Shown: positions 1 through 8,740 of the stretch, in pieces
How positions within the stretch are numbered: position 1 is the stretch's first letter
Layout of the letters: each line of letters opens with the position of its first letter
NCBI RefSeq assembly: GCF_030070105.1
Contig: NZ_JASJOO010000003.1
Span: forward strand, 729,155-793,154
Reading direction: 5' to 3'
From: Bermanella sp. WJH001
GTDB lineage: Bacteria > Pseudomonadota > Gammaproteobacteria > Pseudomonadales > Oceanobacteraceae
Length of the DNA stretch: 64,000 nt
Translations under genes and position numbers: made by a program
The notes under the pieces: model-generated
The model's database searches: none
What the model saw: only the letters and a program-made list of their open reading frames with translations
Told to the model about the DNA's origin: nothing

Positions 1-150
1 CTTATACACAGATTTTAACGTTACTAATATTAATAACTAATCATAAAAAACATATAAAACATACATATATATTTATTTTATATTCTTAATCACATGTAAA
101 AAAATAAAACGGCTTCAGAATAAATATATTCGAATTAACCAAAAGATTGA
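1..150. other. AT-rich region with a DnaA box, possible edge of a dnaA-rpmH origin region
   Basis: Bases 2-10 read TTATACACA, a perfect match to the TTWTNCACA DnaA-box consensus, and the next 100 bases are almost pure A/T, as expected of an unwinding element. In Pseudomonas the replication origin lies between dnaA and rpmH, and rpmH follows directly here. The upstream side is outside the window, so only one box is visible and dnaA itself cannot be confirmed. Confidence 0.4.
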
Positions 151-179
151 TTGAATACATTGTGTGTTTTCAATACAAT
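151..179 (+). promoter_or_regulatory. Sigma-70 promoter of rpmH-rnpA
   Basis: A -35 element TTGAAT (151-156) and a -10 element TACAAT (174-179) are separated by exactly 17 bases. They lie 44 bases upstream of the rpmH ATG, giving a short leader. Both hexamers are one or two bases from consensus. Confidence 0.65.
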
Positions 180-222
180 CCGCTCCCTAATTTTTATTGA
201 TAACCAGTTTGAGAGACAAGGC

Positions 223-357
223 ATGAAACGTACTTTTCAACCTAGCGTCCTAAAGCGCAAGCGTACTCACGGCTTCCGCGCACGTATGGCAACTAAAAGC
301 GGCCGCCAAATTTTGGCTCGTCGTCGTGCCAAAGGCCGTAAGCAACTTACTGCTTAA
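223..357 (+). CDS. rpmH: 50S ribosomal protein L34
   Basis: Encodes a 44-residue, very basic protein of the large ribosomal subunit. The N-terminal MKRTFQPS, the central [11 protein letters not shown] and the C-terminal ARRRAKGR are the hallmarks of bacterial L34, and the length is the usual one for the family. The open frame continues upstream to 151, but the ATG at 223 is preceded by a GAGAGACAAGG-type ribosome binding site and gives the canonical N-terminus. It is followed after 5 bases by rnpA, the standard pairing in bacteria, so ribosome and RNase P protein are made from one message. Confidence 0.98.
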   Translation: MKRTFQPSVLKRKRTHGFRARMATKSGRQILARRRAKGRKQLTA

Positions 358-362
358 TCGCA

Positions 363-752
363 ATGACCAGCACGGTATTCCCGCGCCACGTTAGACTTCT
401 GACGGCTGGGGATTATCGAAGGGTATTCGACCAAGCAGACGCCAAAGCCCAATCGAAACAGATCTTAATTCTAGCAAGACGAAATGAATTAGGCGCTGCA
501 AGACTGGGCTTAGTTGTGGCGAAGAAACATGCCAAACGTGCCGTTGATCGCAATCAGATTAAACGCATCGTGAGGGAGAGTTTTCGCCATCACCAGTTCG
601 AGTTAGAAAACTTTGATTGTGTTGTACTGTCGCGAGCCGGTGCAAAAGATTTGGATAAGTCCGAATTAAGACACATGGTGGACCAACTTTGGACACGGTT
701 AAGGCAAAAACCAAATGGCAACCGTTCCAGACAAAAACCACGTAAGCGATAA
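363..752 (+). CDS. rnpA: Ribonuclease P protein component
   Basis: Protein subunit of RNase P, which binds the 5' leader of pre-tRNA and helps the catalytic RNA subunit. The 129-residue product is small and basic, with the family signature in residues about 51-75 ([17 protein letters not shown] followed by RESFR), the conserved RNR-type RNA-binding helix. It starts 5 bases after rpmH. Its 3' end overlaps the predicted yidD start by 38 bases, which suggests translational coupling. Confidence 0.95.
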   Translation: MTSTVFPRHVRLLTAGDYRRVFDQADAKAQSKQILILARRNELGAARLGLVVAKKHAKRAVDRNQIKRIVRESFRHHQFELENFDCVVLSRAGAKDLDKSELRHMVDQLWTRLRQKPNGNRSRQKPRKR

Positions 753-996
753 ACCTTCGGTTTTGACCAATTTTATTGCCTTACCTATCCGTTTTTACCG
801 CATTGGTATCAGTCCTTTGTTACCAAGTCGTTGCCGTCACCTCCCTACTTGTTCAGAATACGCCCTCGAAGCACTAGAAATGCATGGTCCTTTCCGTGGT
901 CTGTGGCTAAGTATTAAGCGAATTGGACGATGTCATCCGTGGGGCACCCATGGATATGACCCAGTTCCCCATAAAGAATTATCTAATAAGAGCTAA
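715..996 (+). CDS. yidD: Membrane protein insertion efficiency factor YidD
   Basis: A 93-residue YidD-family protein that assists YidC/Sec-dependent insertion at the inner membrane. The family pattern is visible: an amphipathic N-terminal segment (residues 19-36), then [11 protein letters not shown] (40-50) and [15 protein letters not shown] (71-85), with Cys40, Cys46 and Cys73 conserved. The ATG at 715 lies inside rnpA; the product is slightly longer than typical homologues, so an internal start is possible, but no better in-frame ATG precedes the conserved segment. It sits between rnpA and yidC, the standard gammaproteobacterial order. Confidence 0.9.
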   Translation: MATVPDKNHVSDKPSVLTNFIALPIRFYRIGISPLLPSRCRHLPTCSEYALEALEMHGPFRGLWLSIKRIGRCHPWGTHGYDPVPHKELSNKS

Positions 997-1002
997 TTAA
1001 CA

Positions 1003-2664
1003 ATGGATGCAAGAAGAGCAATCATTCTGATCGGCATAGCAGTAATTTCGTATATGCTGGTATTGCAGTGGAATGACGATTACGGCAAGCGCCCTGTTAC
1101 ACAAAACGTTATGACATCACAATCATCGGTGTCGTCATCCCCTGATATTTCATCGGGTCAGTCACAATCTGCTAACCAAGATATTCCTGATGTAAGCAGT
1201 GATGAGCCTAAGCTTGAAGAAGCCAGCTTGGTTACCTCTACTGACTTAATTGAAGTGCAAACTGATGTATTAGATATCCGTATTAACTCTCAAGGCGGTG
1301 ATATCGTTTATGCGGCGTTAAAAGCATTTCCTCAATCTCTTGAAGATAAAAACATTCCATTTGTTTTATTAGAACAAAGCAACATGCGCACGTTTGTGGC
1401 ACAAAGTGGTTTAGTGGGCCAAGACGGAATTGATAAAAACGGTCGTGCGTTATTTTCGACTTCAAGCAGTCAGTATCAAATGGCTGATGGTGAAGATGAA
1501 TTAGTGGTTACCCTTTCAGTTGTTAAAAACGACGTAACCATCAATAAAGTATTCAAGTTTAAGCGTGGTAATTACTTGGTTGATGTGGGTTATGAGGTGA
1601 ATAACCAGTCGGCTAATGCTTGGAAAGCCAATTTCTATGCTCAGTTCAAGCGTGATAAAAGCCCTGACCCGTCTAGCATGGAATCTATGGGAATGGCGTC
1701 ATACTTAGGTGCGGCGGTTACTCGTCCTTCTGAGCGTTATTTCAAAATTGATTTTGATGATATGGAAGAAGCACGCTTTAAAGAAACCATCCAAGGTGGT
1801 TGGGCTGCATTTTTACAGCATTACTTCTTAAGTGCTTGGGTACCCAATGCTGATCAGACTCATACTTACAATACCCGTAAAGCGGGCAACAACTACATTG
1901 TCGGTTACTATGACGAAGCATTGAATGTAGCTGCTGGCGAGCAGTCATCTACTTTCACCAGCTTATACCTTGGCCCTAAAGACCAGGACCGTTTAGCTGA
2001 AATTTCTCCTAACTTAGAATTAACTGTCGATTATGGTTGGTTATGGTGGGTGGCCCAGCCGCTATTCTGGTTACTACAAATGATTCACAGCATTGTAGGC
2101 AACTGGGGCTGGTCGATTATCTTCCTAACCATTTTAGTGAAGCTTGCGTTCTTCCCGTTATCGGCCACCAGTTATCGTTCAATGGCCAACATGCGTCGTG
2201 TGGCACCAAAGTTGACTGCACTACGTGAGCAATATGGTGAAGATCGTCAGAAATTAAGCCAAGAAATGATGGGCTTGTATAAGAAAGAAAAGATCAATCC
2301 ACTAGGGGGTTGTTTACCGATTCTTGTGCAAATGCCAGTATTCATCGCACTTTATTGGGTATTAATGGAGTCGGTTGAATTACGCCAAGCACCGTTCATG
2401 TTCTGGTTACAAGATCTATCGATTAAAGACCCGTATTTTATTCTGCCGTTGATCATGGGTGCGAGCATGTTTGTACAAATGCAACTTAACCCAACACCGC
2501 CAGACCCAATGCAGGCGAAAGTGATGAAGTTAATGCCTGTGATCTTTACGGTATTCTTCTTGTTCTTCCCAGCCGGTCTTGTGCTTTACTGGGTTGTGAA
2601 TAACTTGTTATCGATCGCGCAGCAATATTACATTACTAAGCAAATCGAAAACGAAAGTAAGTAA
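1003..2664 (+). CDS. yidC: Membrane protein insertase YidC
   Basis: Inner-membrane insertase that places membrane proteins, for example ATP synthase subunit c encoded downstream, with or without SecYEG. The 553 residues match the gammaproteobacterial form: one N-terminal transmembrane helix (about 5-22), a Ser/Gln-rich linker, a large periplasmic beta domain (about 60-340), and a C-terminal group of five helices with the conserved NPLGGCLPILVQMPVF segment. It begins 6 bases after yidD and ends just before a clear terminator, closing the rpmH operon. Confidence 0.97.
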   Translation: MDARRAIILIGIAVISYMLVLQWNDDYGKRPVTQNVMTSQSSVSSSPDISSGQSQSANQDIPDVSSDEPKLEEASLVTSTDLIEVQTDVLDIRINSQGGDIVYAALKAFPQSLEDKNIPFVLLEQSNMRTFVAQSGLVGQDGIDKNGRALFSTSSSQYQMADGEDELVVTLSVVKNDVTINKVFKFKRGNYLVDVGYEVNNQSANAWKANFYAQFKRDKSPDPSSMESMGMASYLGAAVTRPSERYFKIDFDDMEEARFKETIQGGWAAFLQHYFLSAWVPNADQTHTYNTRKAGNNYIVGYYDEALNVAAGEQSSTFTSLYLGPKDQDRLAEISPNLELTVDYGWLWWVAQPLFWLLQMIHSIVGNWGWSIIFLTILVKLAFFPLSATSYRSMANMRRVAPKLTALREQYGEDRQKLSQEMMGLYKKEKINPLGGCLPILVQMPVFIALYWVLMESVELRQAPFMFWLQDLSIKDPYFILPLIMGASMFVQMQLNPTPPDPMQAKVMKLMPVIFTVFFLFFPAGLVLYWVVNNLLSIAQQYYITKQIENESK

Positions 2665-2670
2665 CAAATA

Positions 2671-2694
2671 GGGCAGATAATCTGCCCTTTTTTC
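2671..2694 (+). terminator. Rho-independent terminator of the rpmH-yidC operon
   Basis: GGGCAGA and TCTGCCC form a perfect 7-bp stem around a TAA loop and are followed by a run of seven T. It starts 6 bases after the yidC stop codon. Confidence 0.9.
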
Positions 2695-2700
2695 GATTAT

Positions 2701-2735
2701 AAGCGTCGGACGTCCGGCGCCTGACGTCAGACGCT
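2701..2735. repeat. GTCNGACGTC-type palindromic repeat upstream of mnmE
   Basis: A 35-base imperfect palindrome beginning AAGCGTCGGACGTC and ending GACGTCAGACGCTT. It fills the gap between the yidC terminator and the mnmE start codon. Related copies lie at 5843-5856, 7839-7870, 7939-7972 and 8715-8734. Confidence 0.7.
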
Positions 2736-2738
2736 TCT

Positions 2739-4103
2739 ATGCAACTCAACACAGATACCATTGCTGCCATTGCCACTGCACCTGGACGAGGTGGCGTGGG
2801 CATCGTGCGCGTATCAGGACCTAAAGCAAAAGCCATTGCTGATAGCATGCTGGGTTTTGTGCCTAAAGCCCGCTACGCCCATTACTGCTCGTTTAATGAC
2901 GAACACGCACAAACCCTTGATGAAGGTTTGGCGTTGTATTTTGAAGGACCTAATTCATTCACTGGTGAAGACGTATTAGAGCTTCAAGGGCATGGCGGCC
3001 CCGTGGTATTAGATTTTATCTTAAAGCGCGTGTGTGAGCTTGGTGCACGCCCTGCTCGTCCAGGTGAGTTTAGTGAACGTGCTTTTTTAAACGACAAAAT
3101 GGATTTAACACAAGCTGAAGCCATTGCCGATTTAATTGACTCCGCATCGGAACAAGCAGCTCGCTGTGCGGTGCGCTCATTACAAGGTGCTTTTAGTAAA
3201 CGAGTACACGAACTGGTTGAAAGCTTAATTGGTCTACGTATTTATGTAGAAGCCGCCATTGATTTTCCTGAAGAAGAAATCGACTTCTTAAGTGATGGCA
3301 AAGTAGAAGCGGATTTAAAAGCGGTGATGGCCAACCTTGCCAGTGTGATGCAAGAAGCCAATCAAGGCACTCTTCTGCGTGAAGGCATGAACGTGGTGAT
3401 TGCTGGTCGCCCTAATGCCGGTAAATCCTCTTTGTTAAACGCCCTTTCAGGTCGTGACACCGCCATTGTGACCCATATCGCAGGTACCACTCGTGATGTG
3501 TTGCGTGAACATATTCACATTGATGGCATGCCGTTGCACATTATTGATACCGCCGGTTTGCGCGATACTCCAGACGAAGTGGAAAGCATTGGTATCGAGC
3601 GCGCTTGGAATGAAATAAAACAAGCGGATCGCGTACTACTCATGGTGGATGGCACCGAAACCACATCCACCGAGCCTCATGATATCTGGCCAGATTTTGT
3701 GGATCGTCTACCTCATCCTGAACGCATCACGGTTATCCGTAATAAAGCAGATCTAACCGGTGAACAATCTGGATTTATGCCAAGCCAAGGCTCAACCGTA
3801 ATCAGCATCTCAGCCAAAGATGGTGTGGGTGTGCAGACTCTGCGTGAACATTTAAAAACCGTGATGGGGTTTGATGCCGCCAGCGAGGGTGGCTTCATTG
3901 CCCGTCGTCGTCATATTGATGCCTTAAACCAAGCTAAAACGTTTTTAGATAACGGCTTAGATCAGCTACTGGGTGCCAGCGCTGGTGAGTTGTTAGCAGA
4001 AGATTTACGCATGGCACAAAATGCATTAAATGAAATTACCGGTGAGTTTACCAGTGACGACTTGCTGGGTAAGATTTTTGGAAGCTTTTGTATTGGTAAG
4101 TAA
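2739..4103 (+). CDS. mnmE: tRNA-modifying GTPase MnmE
   Basis: GTPase that works with MnmG to add the cmnm5 group to the wobble uridine of several tRNAs in the cytoplasm. The 454-residue protein has the N-terminal folate-binding domain, the G domain with GRPNAGKSS (about 222-231), IAGTTRD, DTAGLRD (about 270) and NKAD (about 335), and the C-terminal FCIGK whose cysteine is essential in the family. The start at 2739 lies directly after a palindromic repeat. Its partner mnmG is 1.8 kb downstream, separated by two lipoprotein genes and the DnaA-box cluster rather than adjacent. Confidence 0.97.
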   Translation: MQLNTDTIAAIATAPGRGGVGIVRVSGPKAKAIADSMLGFVPKARYAHYCSFNDEHAQTLDEGLALYFEGPNSFTGEDVLELQGHGGPVVLDFILKRVCELGARPARPGEFSERAFLNDKMDLTQAEAIADLIDSASEQAARCAVRSLQGAFSKRVHELVESLIGLRIYVEAAIDFPEEEIDFLSDGKVEADLKAVMANLASVMQEANQGTLLREGMNVVIAGRPNAGKSSLLNALSGRDTAIVTHIAGTTRDVLREHIHIDGMPLHIIDTAGLRDTPDEVESIGIERAWNEIKQADRVLLMVDGTETTSTEPHDIWPDFVDRLPHPERITVIRNKADLTGEQSGFMPSQGSTVISISAKDGVGVQTLREHLKTVMGFDAASEGGFIARRRHIDALNQAKTFLDNGLDQLLGASAGELLAEDLRMAQNALNEITGEFTSDDLLGKIFGSFCIGK

Positions 4104-4123
4104 TATTATTTAATAGAAGTCAT

Positions 4124-4153
4124 AAAAAAACGCAGCTCAGGCTGCGTTTTTTT
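4124..4153. terminator. Bidirectional terminator between mnmE and the lactonase-like gene
   Basis: CGCAGC and GCTGCG (4131-4146) pair around TCAG, with a run of A on the left and a run of T on the right, so it can terminate transcripts from both converging genes. Confidence 0.85.
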
Positions 4154-4164
4154 ATGTGTGTTAA

Positions 4165-4998
4165 TTACTGATAAAACTCAGGGGAATGTTTGATTGTCTG
4201 GTTTTGTTCTTTATCGTGTTGAATCCAAAATTGAGCACCTTTGGCGTCGGTAAACTGCTCAATCACTTCCATGGCTGCAAGGGTTTGTTCTTTATCAAAA
4301 TTAAAAGACGGCACACGGCGATGTTCACGATTTTTTGTGAAGTGATAAAGGTCTCCGGATAAAACAACTGGCCCTGTTTCTTCAAGATTTAAAAACAGTA
4401 CTTGATGGCCAGGGGTGTGACCTGGTGCGCTTTTAATTACGACTTTGCCATCACCAAATACATCATGGTCACCGTTTAATACTTTGATTTTGCTTTTATC
4501 TAATTGAGCATAACTTGGCGGGTTAAAACCAAACTTTGTTGGGTCTTCACCAAATGCCGCGTCGTATTCAGCTTGTTGGATAAGCAAAGAGGCGTTACCA
4601 AACAGGTTGGCATTGCCTGTGTGGTCACCGTGAAAATGGGAAATACCAATAAAGTTAATGTCTTCTGGGTTGATGTTAATTGCGGCTAATTGATCAGACA
4701 GTGGATGAGTGACCGTTAGTTTTAACTTTCCACCAAAAGCTTCAGCACCCTCAGAACCCAGTGCATCGGCTAAACCTGTATCCCAAATCATAGAGCCCTT
4801 ATTGTGTTGGATCAGATAACAGCTATTGGTTAGGTGTTTGGTTTCACCTTCATCAACGCCTGGTGAAAAAATTGAGATATCTCGTACTTCAACATTGCCA
4901 CAATTAAATACATGCAAGGTTACATCGGGTTGTTTTGAGCTGCAGGCGCTTAAAAGTACGCTTGAGATCAATGCTATTGTGAAAGTTTTCAATTTCAT
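4165..4998 (-). CDS. Lipoprotein of the metallo-beta-lactamase superfamily, AHL-lactonase-like
   Basis: A 277-residue exported lipoprotein: a hydrophobic signal ends in LLSAC with Cys19 as the lipidation site. The metallo-beta-lactamase fold ligands are all present: HFHGDH (His121, His123, Asp125, His126), His194 in PGHTPGH, Asp216 in SGDLYH, and His261 near the C-terminus. This arrangement matches the N-acyl-homoserine lactonase group, which opens the lactone ring of quorum-sensing signals, but other lactonases and hydrolases share it, so the substrate is inferred. No luxI or luxR homologue is in the window. It converges with mnmE and is preceded by the DnaA-box-rich interval. Confidence 0.75.
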   Translation of the reverse strand: MKLKTFTIALISSVLLSACSSKQPDVTLHVFNCGNVEVRDISIFSPGVDEGETKHLTNSCYLIQHNKGSMIWDTGLADALGSEGAEAFGGKLKLTVTHPLSDQLAAININPEDINFIGISHFHGDHTGNANLFGNASLLIQQAEYDAAFGEDPTKFGFNPPSYAQLDKSKIKVLNGDHDVFGDGKVVIKSAPGHTPGHQVLFLNLEETGPVVLSGDLYHFTKNREHRRVPSFNFDKEQTLAAMEVIEQFTDAKGAQFWIQHDKEQNQTIKHSPEFYQ

Positions 4999-5095
4999 TG
5001 TGTTTCCTTACGAATTTTGAGTTCAATAAAAGTGTATTGTGCGAAAAACGTCATGACAATGTTATACGCAAGACGGATGAATATTGGATTCATAT

Positions 5096-5432
5096 CTATC
5101 CACAGAATAAAAACTGTGAGTAACGTGTCTATATCCTCTGGTGAAGCTTTTGATAAATAAACACGTTTTTAAGAATTTAATCATTAATAAACAGTGAAAG
5201 TGGCCTATTGTGAGTTACAAATGCCCTGTGTATAAGCTGTTAGTTAGTGTGGGTAAGTCTCCAATTAAGTTGTGTATAACTGCTATTAAGGCCTAAAACC
5301 AAGGTTATCGAAAATATGTGGATAACCTTTGGTTTTAGCGTTTGTAAACAATGTTCACTTGAAACAAAAATTGATCCATTCAGTGTGGATATAATTTAGG
5401 GTTAGGTTTGATTGGTGGTTTATTTACCCACA
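5096..5432. other. Cluster of DnaA-box-like 9-mers, candidate oriC
   Basis: Within 337 bases there are three perfect DnaA boxes, read as TGTGTATAA at 5227-5235 and 5271-5279 and TGTGGATAA at 5317-5325. Four more differ by one base from the strong boxes: CTATCCACA at 5096, TGTGGGTAA at 5248, TGTGGATAT at 5384 and TTACCCACA at 5424. An AT-rich stretch (about 5140-5205) lies inside the cluster. The neighbour mnmG is also the gene next to oriC in E. coli. GATC sites are scarce, unlike the enteric origin. This interval (4999-5419) otherwise contains no gene. Confidence 0.6.
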
Positions 5433-5740
5433 GATTGTGTTGTTGATAAGTTGGGGGTAACTTCAATTCGACCATTAATGGTGGTGTAGTCCAGCCCGAT
5501 AATGCGATTCAACACACCGAGAAAACTGGTCATATCGTCAGGGGTGCTGATCAAAGTATCAATGGTCGCCCCTTGTGGCATAAGGGCCATAGCCCGTTCT
5601 TGGCTGTCACCACCTGGGATCTGCAAAAATAGAAAATTGAAGTTTTCAGCGTGAGCCATATAGGTTGTTTCTGTGGTTCTAAGGCCTGAACAGCCTGTTA
5701 ATAACGTTAAACCCAGTGTGCATAAAATAAGTGTTTTCAT
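5420..5740 (-). CDS. Small lipoprotein of unknown function
   Basis: A 106-residue product starting MKTLILCTLG with a lipobox ending in LLTGC, so it should be a membrane-anchored lipoprotein. The open frame extends upstream to 5788, but only the ATG at 5740 gives a proper signal peptide. The mature part is small, lacks cysteine motifs, and has a segment around GATIDTLISTPDDM followed by LDYTTINGRIEV. I do not recognise the family. Its 3' end runs into the DnaA-box cluster, and it is divergent from mnmG. Confidence 0.65.
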   Translation of the reverse strand: MKTLILCTLGLTLLTGCSGLRTTETTYMAHAENFNFLFLQIPGGDSQERAMALMPQGATIDTLISTPDDMTSFLGVLNRIIGLDYTTINGRIEVTPNLSTTQSVGK

Positions 5741-5945
5741 CGTGGTCTTCCAATTTGAGTGTCTGTAGCACCAGTTTTGACAGATCAAGGAAATAAAATC
5801 TAGGCTCAGAGCGGATTAGCGCTATATGTAGCCGGTTGTGTCTAGCGTCTGACGTCCCCTATCTATATAATGCCCGCCCTGGTGAATTTTTGAGCAATAA
5901 ATAATCAAATTTATTGACTCGTTTAGTATGTGCAGAGGTGATTGC

Positions 5946-7832
5946 GTGGATTTTCCAAAGTGTTATGACGTGATTGTAGTGGGCGGTGGCCATGCTGGTA
6001 CCGAGGCCTGCTTGGCTGCTGCACGTATGGGGTGTAAAACCCTATTAATTACCCACAGTATTGAAACCGTTGGTGTGATGTCTTGTAACCCAGCCATAGG
6101 TGGTATTGGCAAGTCCCACCTAGTGAAAGAAATAGATGCCTTTGATGGGGCTATGGCTCGTGCCACCGATAAAGGCGGTATTCAGTTTCGTACCCTTAAT
6201 AGTCGCAAAGGCCCTGCGGTGCGTGCTACTCGTGCCCAAGCAGACCGTGCTTTATATAAAGCCGCAATTCGTGAGATTGTGGAAAACCAGCCTAATCTAG
6301 AGTTTTTCCAACAAGCCTGTGACGATTTAATTGTTGAAGGCGATACCGTAAAAGGTGTAGTGACCCAAGCAGGCATTCGTATTTATGCGGACTCAGTGGT
6401 GCTAACCACAGGGACCTTCTTAGGTGGGGTTATCCACATTGGTTTGGATAATTATCAGGGTGGCCGTGCAGGTGACCCGCCATCTAACGCATTATCAAAA
6501 CGTTTACGTGAATTACCGTTTAATGTGGGCCGTTTAAAAACTGGTACCCCTGCTCGTATTGATGCGCGCAGTGTGGATTTCTCCGTGATGCAGCGCCAGC
6601 CCGGTGATGCCATTACGCCGGTTATGTCGTTTATGGGCAGCCAAGCGGATCATCCAGAGCAGATCGACTGTTTTATTACCCATACCAATGAAAAAACCCA
6701 CGACATTATTCGGGGTGGTTTAGACCGCAGCCCAATGTATTCAGGTGTTATAGAGGGAGTGGGTCCTCGCTATTGCCCGTCTATTGAAGACAAGGTTATG
6801 CGTTTTGCGGATAAAAACTCCCACCAGATTTTTGTCGAACCTGAAGGTTTATCCACACACGAATTGTATCCAAATGGCATCAGCACCAGCTTGCCGTTTG
6901 ATGTGCAAGTGGCATTGATTCATAGCATGAAGGGCTTTGAAAACGCGCATATAACCCGCCCAGGTTACGCCATTGAGTATGATTATTTTAATCCACAGGA
7001 TCTCAAACACAGCTTAGAAACCAAGCATATGAATGGTTTATTTTTTGCTGGTCAAATTAACGGCACAACCGGTTATGAAGAAGCCGGAGCACAAGGCTTG
7101 TTGGCCGGTACCAATGCTGCCCTGCGTAGCATGGAAAAAGACGCATGGTATCCGCGTCGTGATGAAGCGTATCTTGGTGTGCTTGTGGATGACTTAATCA
7201 CCATGGGCACCAACGAGCCATACCGCATGTTTACCTCCCGTGCGGAGTACCGTTTGATTCTTCGCGAAGACAATGCCGATTTACGACTAACCGAAAAAGG
7301 TCGCGAGCTTGGTTTGGTGGGCGATGAGCGTTGGGCTGCGTTTTGTGAAAAACGAGAAGCCATTGAACGTGAAACTCAGCGCTTAAAAAGCACTTGGATT
7401 CAGCCAAATAGCACAGAGGCTAAACAGCTAGATGACCTGGTTAAAACACCGTTAACCCGTGAATACAGTTTAATGGATTTGCTAAAGCGCCCTGAAATTG
7501 AATACAAAGATTTAGCCAATCTTAAAGGTGAAGCGGTTGCTGACCCACAAGTGTCTGAGCAGGTACAAATTGCGGCTAAATATGAAGGTTATATTGTGCG
7601 TCAGCTTGAAGAGATCGAGCAAATGCGCCGCTACGAAGACACCTTGTTACCAAAAGAATTAGACTATTCAAAAGTAGGTGGTTTAAGTAACGAGATTGTG
7701 CAAAAGCTATCTACTATGCAGCCTGAAACCTTAGGTACCGCAAGCCGTATTCAAGGGGTGACACCAGCGGCGTTAAGTCAATTGCTGATCTATTTGAAAA
7801 AGCATCATAGTGTGCAGAAGCAGTCAGCTTAG
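5946..7832 (+). CDS. mnmG: tRNA uridine-5-carboxymethylaminomethyl modification enzyme MnmG
   Basis: FAD-dependent partner of MnmE in wobble-uridine modification. The dinucleotide-binding motif [14 protein letters not shown] lies at residues 8-21, the catalytic-cysteine region RYCPSIEDK is present, and the C-terminal MnmE/tRNA-binding helices are complete. The frame is open from an ATG at 5928, but the GTG at 5946 is preceded by AGAGGTG at 5934-5940 and yields about 628 residues with the usual N-terminus, so I choose GTG. It is followed by rsmG, with two GTCNGACGTC-type repeats in the 152-base gap. Confidence 0.96.
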   Translation: MDFPKCYDVIVVGGGHAGTEACLAAARMGCKTLLITHSIETVGVMSCNPAIGGIGKSHLVKEIDAFDGAMARATDKGGIQFRTLNSRKGPAVRATRAQADRALYKAAIREIVENQPNLEFFQQACDDLIVEGDTVKGVVTQAGIRIYADSVVLTTGTFLGGVIHIGLDNYQGGRAGDPPSNALSKRLRELPFNVGRLKTGTPARIDARSVDFSVMQRQPGDAITPVMSFMGSQADHPEQIDCFITHTNEKTHDIIRGGLDRSPMYSGVIEGVGPRYCPSIEDKVMRFADKNSHQIFVEPEGLSTHELYPNGISTSLPFDVQVALIHSMKGFENAHITRPGYAIEYDYFNPQDLKHSLETKHMNGLFFAGQINGTTGYEEAGAQGLLAGTNAALRSMEKDAWYPRRDEAYLGVLVDDLITMGTNEPYRMFTSRAEYRLILREDNADLRLTEKGRELGLVGDERWAAFCEKREAIERETQRLKSTWIQPNSTEAKQLDDLVKTPLTREYSLMDLLKRPEIEYKDLANLKGEAVADPQVSEQVQIAAKYEGYIVRQLEEIEQMRRYEDTLLPKELDYSKVGGLSNEIVQKLSTMQPETLGTASRIQGVTPAALSQLLIYLKKHHSVQKQSA

Positions 7833-7838
7833 AGTTAA

Positions 7839-7870
7839 GTCAGACGTCTGACCTTGGGCGTCTGGTGCTT
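7839..7870. repeat. GTCNGACGTC-type repeat after mnmG
   Basis: Contains GTCAGACGTCTGAC, a perfect 14-base palindrome, followed by GGGCGTCTGG. It is a member of the same family as 2701-2735. Confidence 0.6.
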
Positions 7871-7938
7871 TACCTTAGTAAATAGTTATAAATCTCCTGT
7901 TGCGATTACATTCTAGTTGCATGAAAAGCAGAAAAGTT

Positions 7939-7972
7939 TAGCGTCTGACGTCTGACTCCCGACGTCCGACTC
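7939..7972. repeat. GTCNGACGTC-type repeat before rsmG
   Basis: TAGCGTCTGACGTCTGAC is followed by CCCGACGTCCGACTC, giving two direct units of the family. The left part is identical over 14 bases to the copy at 5843-5856 upstream of mnmG. Confidence 0.65.
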
Positions 7973-7984
7973 ATTAGGACAAAC

Positions 7985-8602
7985 ATGTACGACGCACTAT
8001 TAAAAACGGGTCTGATCAAACAAGGCCTTGAGTTAAGCGAAGATAAAATCCAATTACTACTGGATTACCATGCGCTCTTGGTGAAATGGAATAAAGCCTA
8101 CAACTTGACCGCAGTGCGTGATCCACAAGAAATGATCAGCCGACATTTGCTCGACAGCTTAAGTATCATTCCTCATATCACAGGTGAGCGCATATTAGAC
8201 GTGGGTACGGGCCCAGGGTTACCAGGTATTCCTATGTCTATTTGTTTTCCAGAAAAACAATTCACCCTGCTTGATAGCAACGGCAAAAAAACACGCTTTT
8301 TAACCCAGAGCAAAATTGAGCTTAAGCTGACCAATATGACACCGGTACAATCTCGCATCGAGTCATTTGAAGCGCCGTTATTTGATGCCATTACTTCCCG
8401 TGCGTTTGCTACGTTAAAAGACATGGTGGATGGCAGTATTCATCTACTCAAACCGGATGGGTATTTTTACGCCATGAAAGGCATTTATCCAGAGGGTGAA
8501 ATACAGCAATTGGATGATCGTGTGACTGTGGTAGACTGTTTTGCTTTGCACGTTCCCGGTGAAGATGGCGAACGTCATTTGGTTAAAATTAGAAAAGTCT
8601 AA
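7985..8602 (+). CDS. rsmG: 16S rRNA (guanine-527-N7)-methyltransferase RsmG
   Basis: Methylates G527 of 16S rRNA using S-adenosylmethionine. The 205-residue length is normal. The N-terminal helical part contains YHALLVKWNKAYNLTAV (residues 28-44), followed by the SAM-binding loop LDVGTGPGLPG (71-81) and the conserved TSRAFATLKDM segment. It lies between mnmG and parA, the order usual in gammaproteobacteria, separated from parA by a REPIN-like palindrome. Confidence 0.96.
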   Translation: MYDALLKTGLIKQGLELSEDKIQLLLDYHALLVKWNKAYNLTAVRDPQEMISRHLLDSLSIIPHITGERILDVGTGPGLPGIPMSICFPEKQFTLLDSNGKKTRFLTQSKIELKLTNMTPVQSRIESFEAPLFDAITSRAFATLKDMVDGSIHLLKPDGYFYAMKGIYPEGEIQQLDDRVTVVDCFALHVPGEDGERHLVKIRKV

Positions 8603-8631
8603 GACGTAGCGTCGAATGATTTTTTAATTCA

Positions 8632-8700
8632 TGTGGGAGGGCGCTTGCGCGCGACGAGGATTTAAAACCTGCTAGAGTCGCGCGCAAGCGCCCTCCCACA
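8632..8700. repeat. REPIN-like inverted repeat between rsmG and parA
   Basis: Two perfectly complementary 24-base arms (8632-8655 and 8677-8700) begin TGTGGGAGGGCGCTTGCG and flank a 21-base spacer. A near-identical element lies at 29225-29296. The arm consensus closely resembles the Pseudomonas REP sequence (TGTAGGAG, then CTTGC, then CGCGA). The RNA would form a very stable hairpin and could also end the rsmG message. Confidence 0.8.
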
Positions 8701-8714
8701 ACTAAAAGAATAAA

Positions 8715-8734
8715 TAGCGTCACTGACGCCTGAC
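8715..8734. repeat. Degenerate GTCNGACGTC-type repeat before parA
   Basis: TAGCGTCACTGACGCCTGAC matches the left end of the family (TAGCGTC, then TGACG) and, like the others, lies just before a gene start. Confidence 0.4.
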
Positions 8735-8740
8735 AAAAAG

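Noticed and set aside
4826..5020. 64-residue plus-strand frame
   Set aside because: Shadow of the lipoprotein lactonase gene on the minus strand.
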